From: Hydrangea macrophylla
Lineage: Eukaryota; Streptophyta; Magnoliopsida; Cornales; Hydrangeaceae
NCBI GenBank assembly: GCA_033977485.1
Contig: CM066991.1
Location: 128,173,999 to 128,237,998, forward strand
Reading direction: 5' to 3'
DNA length: 64,000 nucleotides
The translations under genes and the position numbers were made by a program. Shown here piece by piece: positions 58,463 through 64,000 of the stretch. Each line of letters opens with the position of its first letter. Within the stretch, counting starts at the first letter, position 1. The notes under the pieces are model-generated. The model had not been told where the DNA came from, ran no database searches, and saw only the letters and a list, made by a program, of their open reading frames with translations.

Positions 58463-59191
58463 TGAATGACTGTAAATCAATGTACAGACCTACTGATGGA
58501 GTGAGTTTCATTAAAGGAAGCAGAGCTAGCAGCAGATCTGGATCTAGAACACTGGTTGCAATCGGTGAGTTAAGAGCTAAAGGGAAGACTGATTCATTTT
58601 GATCTGGTCAAAGAAGATAAAAAAACAAACATTCGAGTGAGAGTTCCCAGTGCTGGCTAATATAGGAGGTGACTAATCTTAACCCCCTTATTTTGTTAGA
58701 TGCTCCCGTTAGGGAACTAGATACGGGCCTTATGGCGGACACTATTGATATTTGCTTCCCTCGCGGAGAATTATTTTCGTGTTTTCCTTTATACCAAAAA
58801 AAAATGGAAGGTTCCCATCAAAGGAACTAGGAAGAAGATGTGGCTCACACTTGCCTAAAATTAAACACTTTCTTTATACCATTGTGCAACAAGTCCTAAT
58901 CACTTGCCCCTCGTGTGATCGTCACTCAGAGTGAGTGGCCCTTGTTGAACTTTGGAATGAGCCAATGTGGAGCTTGGGGTTGGGTTTAGGCTGAGTTATG
59001 TGTGTGCATTGGGGTGTGTTTGTCCAGTCTGGATCAAGTAAGTGATAAAAAATAAATAATAATAATAAATAAATAAATAAATAAATAAAAAGTCCTAATC
59101 CGACTTGTTACTAGTGCTTGTGGCGTGTACTAAGCATAAATCACTTTAGTAGCAATTTTAGTCTCTCATCTGTATCAATTCAACTTTTGTA
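58463..59191. other. Intergenic DNA
   Basis: No gene. An AATAAATA-type run is at about 59047-59092. Confidence 0.6.
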
Positions 59192-59500
59192 GGATTAGCC
59201 GAGGTGGTAGCCCAGTTGGGACGGGGCTGACATTCCTTACCTCAGGGTCAGGAGTTCGAATCCGGACGTAAGTTGAAAGCGCTTGCGTGAGTAAAGCCTG
59301 ATTTCTATGGTTTGTGGATAGGTTTCTGGCCCACCTGGTAGCTTCGGTGGGGTGTGGTGACGGGCTCTCTTACACAGGCAGTAGTTATGGCTCAAACCGG
59401 ACATTCCACATCGGGGAGGGGCTCCTATGGTCACGCCCAGGGAGGGTTGCTACGCTGGTTGCCCCCGCCTCCCCTTTTCTTTCAGCAAAAAAGAAAAAAA
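59192..59500 (+). mobile_element. tRNA-derived SINE
   Basis: An internal RNA polymerase III promoter is visible: a box A-like stretch TGGTAGCCCAGTTGG (59205-59219) and a strong box B, GGAGTTCGAATCC (59251-59263), about 35 bp apart. The non-tRNA body follows and ends in CTTTTCTTTCAGC and an A-rich tail (59486-59500). A functional tRNA is excluded because the acceptor stem and cloverleaf pairing are not present. Target duplications were not clear. Confidence 0.75.
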
Positions 59501-59813
59501 AGATACTTTCATCTTACTAAGTCACATTGGATCCACCAAGAACCAACCATCATTCACCTCCCCATCTCTCTCTACCTTGAAAGTTTGCAATATTAGGTCG
59601 AAATTACCCTTTATCCCTATATTATAAGTTTGATCCATGATTGGATAGATAAGGGAAACCGTAATGCATGTGGTGCACTATGGCCTATGGGCATTCATTA
59701 TAACAAAATAAAGACATGAGAATTCTATGGTTCTCAAAATTTGTGTTATCTCAAATGTTATAGGAGTAGTAGTAATGCAGTGGTCTGTCGTACCAAGATC
59801 ACTGTCACAATAT

Positions 59814-61390
59814 TGTTTGCACCTAAAAAATACATTTTTTAAATCAAAGTTGGTATAGGCCGATTAAGATTTTTTAATCGGACTCATGAGACCGATTGTA
59901 AAATTATGGCTAAGTGATTAGTTCAAAGTTGGTCGGACAGACATACATGTTTCAATCGGGCTTGCCATCATATGATCGGACTAACTAACATGTTCAATTC
60001 AGAGATTTGCCAAACGTATCATCATCAATGTTGACTGTTCCAAATGGTGGTGGGTCCCTCAAGTCATAAGGAAAGATAAAGGTGGAGGCTGAAGCATTAT
60101 TCTGGGCATCTCACTCGGGCTACTGGTTTGGCACTCTTACTGCTTATTGAAGCATTAGCCCGAGGCCCCATGGGCCATCATTGGGCATTACATCATCATA
60201 CATTGTGGTTGGTAGTCAATAAGGTGGCCCACATCACAATTTGGCTATTAATATTTAGTCGCAAGGCATGGACACTCAATCAAAGTTGGCTTGGACATAT
60301 TCCATCGGGCATCAGTCAATCGGACATCCGTATGTCCATCGGCCTAAATTAGTTACTAGTACTTTAGTTTGGTTTGGCATCTATATTGATTGGGACACGT
60401 GGCCATTCAAGGCCATTACTTGTCAATATATTAATTCTGATCTCTTAGATCCCACACGTGGCCACAAAACAATTGTTTAGGGGGCTGGTGGTGTGCAATG
60501 GTGTAGCCCGATGGGGAGATATGTGATATGGTTGGTCAATTGTGGGAAGAATATCAAACCTACAATCTCTCATAATATAAATATATATATATATATACAT
60601 GGGACCTCTATGGTAGGTTGCCATTCTTAAAAGGTCTCCTAATTGTGATAGGACAATATTCTATATTGTGATAATATTATCACTTAAGGGAAGGATTATC
60701 ACATTAGGCAAGAAGGAATATCATATTATGGGAGGATAATATCAAATATTATGGAAGCATATCTTTTACTTGCTAGCTAAGTCAGCCGAACCAAGCCAAT
60801 ATGCGGACCAGATTCAAGCTACAAATATATATGCATATATATATATGTATATATATATTTGAAGATATGGAAGGATTTAGCAGTTTATGGAAATAAACTG
60901 GTAAATTATACCAGATTATTGTTGATCAGATTTCCTACCTTATCTAGGAGACCTCCATGGCCGCTATAAATTAACAGGCAGGCCAAGCTATCAAGGCACT
61001 CCGCGTCATCTCGACAAAAGCATCCCAATGCATTCTACAAAGCATTCTTAGTTTTTAGGCAAAAATAAAAACATCCTTTTTATTTTCTTAGGCTTTCCTA
61101 GCTTTTAATTACATCTTTGTAATTTTTCTTTTCTTCTACAATTAAATAAAAATGCTATTTTTATTTAATTTCTTTATTGTTCATCACTTGCTAGACTTGT
61201 ATGCTTCAATACTGTCTAGGGACTACAGGCCAAGGGTACTTTCCTACTTGGCCATCACAATCGCCTGTTAGAAGTCAGATTTTCAAACCTTGTGTATCAC
61301 TCACACAAGTGCTTTAGGAAATTTTGTGTTAATTAGTTTGGGTCTACCTCACAAGGCTCTGGCACGCCCGAACAACATTTACAACAAACA
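59814..61390 (+). repeat. 5' LTR of the non-autonomous element
   Basis: A 1,577-bp LTR beginning TGTTTGCACC and ending ACAACAAACA. It includes TA-rich stretches (60579-60597, 60823-60862) and CTATAAA-like sequence near 60963. Any ORF inside it is duplicated in the other LTR and is not a gene. Confidence 0.88.
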
Positions 61391-61393
61391 ATT

Positions 61394-61410
61394 TGGCACG
61401 CCCGGTGGGA
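61394..61410 (+). other. Putative primer binding site
   Basis: TGGCACGCCCGGTGGGA begins 3 nt after the 5' LTR, where a PBS is expected. I could not match it to a specific tRNA without a tRNA set. Confidence 0.6.
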
Positions 61411-61420
61411 CAGCCAAGTG

Positions 61421-62557
61421 ATGAGCCATGCACACACTGAAGCATGGCTATACTTCTACAACAACCAGATTGGTTGGCGGAATGAGTCAATACGCCAACT
61501 TCGCGAAGAAATCCATCGCCTCTACAACGATGGATATTGGAATGAAACTGGTCATCTTTACAATGAGATAGACCGTTTTGAGGCCGACATGCGATTTTTT
61601 AATCAAGAAATCGGCCTCCTCACAGCTTCGAGTGGAGCTAATGAACCGCCGCCCGAGGGAAATTCGTTCATGTCTCTAGACGAGTTTCTACACGGTGACT
61701 GGCGAAAGAATCTTGTGTGTGATAACATTCTTCGTGCTCTTGAAGATATGAAGGCGCACTCGAGGGAACAGCAGGCAAGGCTTAGCCGGTTTGAAGAAGA
61801 CACGAAAGCAGGCCTGGCAATACTGGAGGCTCAAGGGCAAAAGATCGAGCAATTTTTAAAGTCACGACAACGGCCCGAGAAGGCCGATGTTACCACGCTG
61901 TCCACGCCACTCGGGGGGCAAGAAGACGGCGAAAAAATAATTTTTAAGGAAAGGCCGAGTGATCTTACATCGGCCATAGAGCCTCTCCCCGACGTTGAAG
62001 AAGACGACGAAGCACTCGGGGGGCAAATTCAAGACGAGCCTCAAAATTCTGTTGAGGCCGAAGAGGAAGAGTGTGATAGGCCGAGGGATCCCGTATCGGC
62101 CATAGACCCTCCTAGTGATGAGGAGGACGATGATGAAGACCCTCTAGTTGATGAAGAAATCGGTGTTGAACCGCTCGGGGGGCAAGTCTCGCAGAGACCG
62201 GTTGATGCTAAATCGGTCCATGAAGCTTTTAAAAATATTCCTTTGAGGAAACTCAGCCTCAAGGAATTGTTCAAATATATCGGTCTCTTTGTTATGACCG
62301 ATTATTATTTTTATTTTAAGCCAATTAATTATTTGGCTTGGGTTAATCTACATCCACGATGGATGTGTGGATGTCACCAAAAATTAAATATTATTTGGTG
62401 GTTGTTCCTGCAACAATGGTACTATCGAGGAAGACTGAAAGGTGTTGAAGACCGGACTGAATTAATTCAGTCAATAGGCTATTCGGACTCACAAGGCCGA
62501 AAGCAAGAAATAATAATAATAAATAAAGTGATGCTAGATGGATGCTTGAGATGCTGA
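61421..62557 (+). CDS. Unrecognised ORF of the non-autonomous LTR element, 378 aa
   Basis: The only sizeable ORF between the LTRs. ATG 61421 is used, as the frame upstream opens with GTG only. The N-terminus (1-65) is rich in aromatic and charged residues (WLYFYNNQIGWRNESIRQL). Residues about 100-150 look like a coiled coil. Residues 160-255 are highly acidic and contain LGGQ three times (164, 199, 252) with repeated SAIEP/SAIDP blocks, so this part grew by internal duplication. The C-terminal part has an aromatic stretch (about 292-336, with CGCH at 316-319) and a basic end. No zinc knuckle, protease, RT or integrase motif is seen, so Gag-like function is not demonstrated. Absence of stops in a young element is weak evidence for coding. 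Confidence 0.5.
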   Translation: MSHAHTEAWLYFYNNQIGWRNESIRQLREEIHRLYNDGYWNETGHLYNEIDRFEADMRFFNQEIGLLTASSGANEPPPEGNSFMSLDEFLHGDWRKNLVCDNILRALEDMKAHSREQQARLSRFEEDTKAGLAILEAQGQKIEQFLKSRQRPEKADVTTLSTPLGGQEDGEKIIFKERPSDLTSAIEPLPDVEEDDEALGGQIQDEPQNSVEAEEEECDRPRDPVSAIDPPSDEEDDDEDPLVDEEIGVEPLGGQVSQRPVDAKSVHEAFKNIPLRKLSLKELFKYIGLFVMTDYYFYFKPINYLAWVNLHPRWMCGCHQKLNIIWWLFLQQWYYRGRLKGVEDRTELIQSIGYSDSQGRKQEIIIINKVMLDGCLRC

Positions 62558-62790
62558 ATCGGACATAGAGGCCGATGGTGTAGTATCAAGTGGTTGAGCC
62601 CGATAAAGTAATTACATGTCTCAGTCAAGCTACAACGTGAGGTGTCAAACGGTCTCATGGGCAAGACCGATGTCAGCTCAAAAAGAAAGATCATCGGTCT
62701 ACATGATGAGCCCGATCGCAGTCTAAAGGTAATCGGTCTCTAGATATATTTGGCCATTCAAAATTTCACTTGATTTTATTTTAAACGGCC

Positions 62791-62800
62791 AGGGGGGCAA
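62791..62800 (+). other. Polypurine tract of the non-autonomous element
   Basis: AGGGGGGCAA lies one base before the right LTR. Nearly the same decamer (CGGGGGGCAA) occurs three times inside the ORF. Confidence 0.8.
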
Positions 62801-62801
62801 T

Positions 62802-64000
62802 TGTTTGCACCTAAAAAATACATTTTTTAAATCAAAGTTGGTATAGGCCGATTAAGATTTTTTAATCGGACTCATGAGACCGATTGTAAAATTATGGCTA
62901 AGTGATTAGTTCAAAGTTGGTCGGACAGACATACATGTTTCAATCGGGCTTGCCATCATATGATCGGACTAACTAACATGTTCAATTCAGAGATTTGCCA
63001 AACGTATCATCATCAATGTTGACTGTTCCAAATGGTGGTGGGTCCCTCAAGTCATAAGGAAAGATAAAGGTGGAGGCTGAAGCATTATTCTGGGCATCTC
63101 ACTCGGGCTACTGGTTTGGCACTCTTACTGCTTATTGAAGCATTAGCCCGAGGCCCCATGGGCCATCATTGGGCATTACATCATCATACATTGTGGTTGG
63201 TAGTCAATAAGGTGGCCCACATCACAATTTGGCTATTAATATTTAGTCGCAAGGCATGGACACTCAATCAAAGTTGGCTTGGACATATTCCATCGGGCAT
63301 CAGTCAATCGGACATCCGTATGTCCATCGGCCTAAATTAGTTACTAGTACTTTAGTTTGGTTTGGCATCTATATTGATTGGGACACGTGGCCATTCAAGG
63401 CCATTACTTGTCAATATATTAGTTCTGATCTCTTAGATCCCACACGTGGCCACAAAACAATTGTTTAGGGGGCTGGTGGTGTGCAATGGTGTAGCCCGAT
63501 GGGGAGATATGTGATATGGTTGGTCAATTGTGGGAAGAATATCAAACCTACAATCTCTCATAATATAAATATATATATATATATATATACATGGGACCTC
63601 TATGGTAGGTTGCCATTCTTAAAAGGTCTCCTAATTGTGATAGGACAATATTCTATATTGTGATAATATTATCACTTAAGGGAAGGATTATCACATTAGG
63701 CAAGAAGGAATATCATATTATGGGAGGATAATATCAAATATTATGGAAGCATATCTTTTACTTGCTAGCTAAGTCAGCCGAACCAAGCCAATATGCGGAC
63801 CAGATTCAAGCTACAAATATATATGCATATATATATATATGTATATATATATTTGAAGATATGGAAGGATTTAGCAGTTTATGGAAATAAACTGGTAAAT
63901 TATACCAGATTATTGTTGATCAGATTTCCTACCTTATCTAGGAGACCTCCATGGCCGCTATAAATTAACAGGCAGGCCAAGCTATCAAGGCACTCCGCGT
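62802..64000 (+). repeat. 3' LTR of the non-autonomous element, truncated by the window end
   Basis: Nearly identical to 59814-61006. The remaining ~0.4 kb and the right target duplication lie outside the window; the left flank is AATAT (59809-59813). Confidence 0.9.

Larger units (their letters stand above)
59814..64000 (+). mobile_element. Non-autonomous LTR retrotransposon with one novel ORF (3' end outside window)
   Basis: Direct repeats of 59814-61390 and 62802-64000 (continuing past the window) start TGTTTGCACC; the complete copy ends ACAAACA. A PBS-like stretch TTGGCACGCCCGGTGGGA follows the left LTR, and a polypurine tract AGGGGGGCAA lies at 62791-62800, one base before the right LTR. 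The ~1.4-kb internal region has one ORF and no protease, reverse transcriptase or integrase, so it must use proteins of another element (LARD-like). Over ~1.19 kb the LTRs differ by one substitution (A at ~60427, G at ~63416) plus TA-run length changes, so this is the youngest insertion in the window. Confidence 0.9.

Noticed and set aside
59205..59263. tRNA gene
   Set aside because: Box A and box B are present, but acceptor and anticodon stems do not pair and the unit continues into a ~300-bp body with an A tail. It is a SINE.
60128..60480. 70-74-codon ORFs (also at 63116-63468)
   Set aside because: They occur in both LTRs of the non-autonomous element and overlap each other in different frames; no motif.
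61418..61420. GTG start for the LTR-element ORF
   Set aside because: A GTG start is not expected in plants; the adjacent ATG at 61421 is used.

Overview
The window is nuclear DNA of a flowering plant, most likely a eudicot. It is AT-rich, has spliced genes with GT-AG introns, and is dominated by class I and class II transposable elements. The host genes seen are plant-specific families: two intact and one broken EDGP/basic-7S-globulin-like genes, and one NIP-type aquaporin. I cannot name the species.

Layout. 1-2398: AT-rich flank with GA/CT microsatellites. 2399-15465: body and 3' end of a CACTA (En/Spm) transposon with two decayed genes (tnp2 transposase; a TNPA-like/Ulp1 protease gene). 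It also holds a ~180-bp satellite array, itself interrupted by a PIF/Harbinger-like element carrying a ~105-bp minisatellite. Subterminal repeats and a CACTA terminus close it; its 5' end was not found. 16271-27866: a complete, very young Ty3/gypsy chromovirus (Tekay/Del type) on the minus strand, with 3.0-kb LTRs, 5-bp target duplication CTACT, PBS, PPT, an intact 1491-codon gag-pol and an extra ORF before gag. 27872-31243: non-genic DNA with a Tourist-like MITE.

31244-48620: an EDGP-like cluster. Gene A (+) and gene C (-) are intact, with 12 cysteines each and a degenerate protease active site. The copy between them is a pseudogene (psi-B) cut in two by 11.07 kb of nested transposons. A solo-LTR-like insertion (duplication TTGGC) holds a hAT MITE (duplication CCTCTAGC) and a 7.4-kb non-autonomous CACTA element (duplication GAC), which itself holds another hAT MITE (duplication TCAGTAAG).

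50908-56056: a five-exon NIP7;1-like aquaporin (292 aa), predicted boric acid/metalloid channel, with at least four MITEs in introns 2 and 3. 56057-59813: non-genic DNA with hAT-type MITEs and a tRNA-derived SINE. 59814-64000: a very young non-autonomous LTR retrotransposon whose only sizeable ORF (378 aa) is acidic, partly coiled-coil and not recognised; its 3' LTR runs off the window.

The host genes do not form a pathway; the EDGP copies are a local duplication cluster. Most of the biology here is transposon biology: nesting order can be read from the target-site duplications and relative age from LTR divergence. All coordinates, splice sites and counts were derived by eye.
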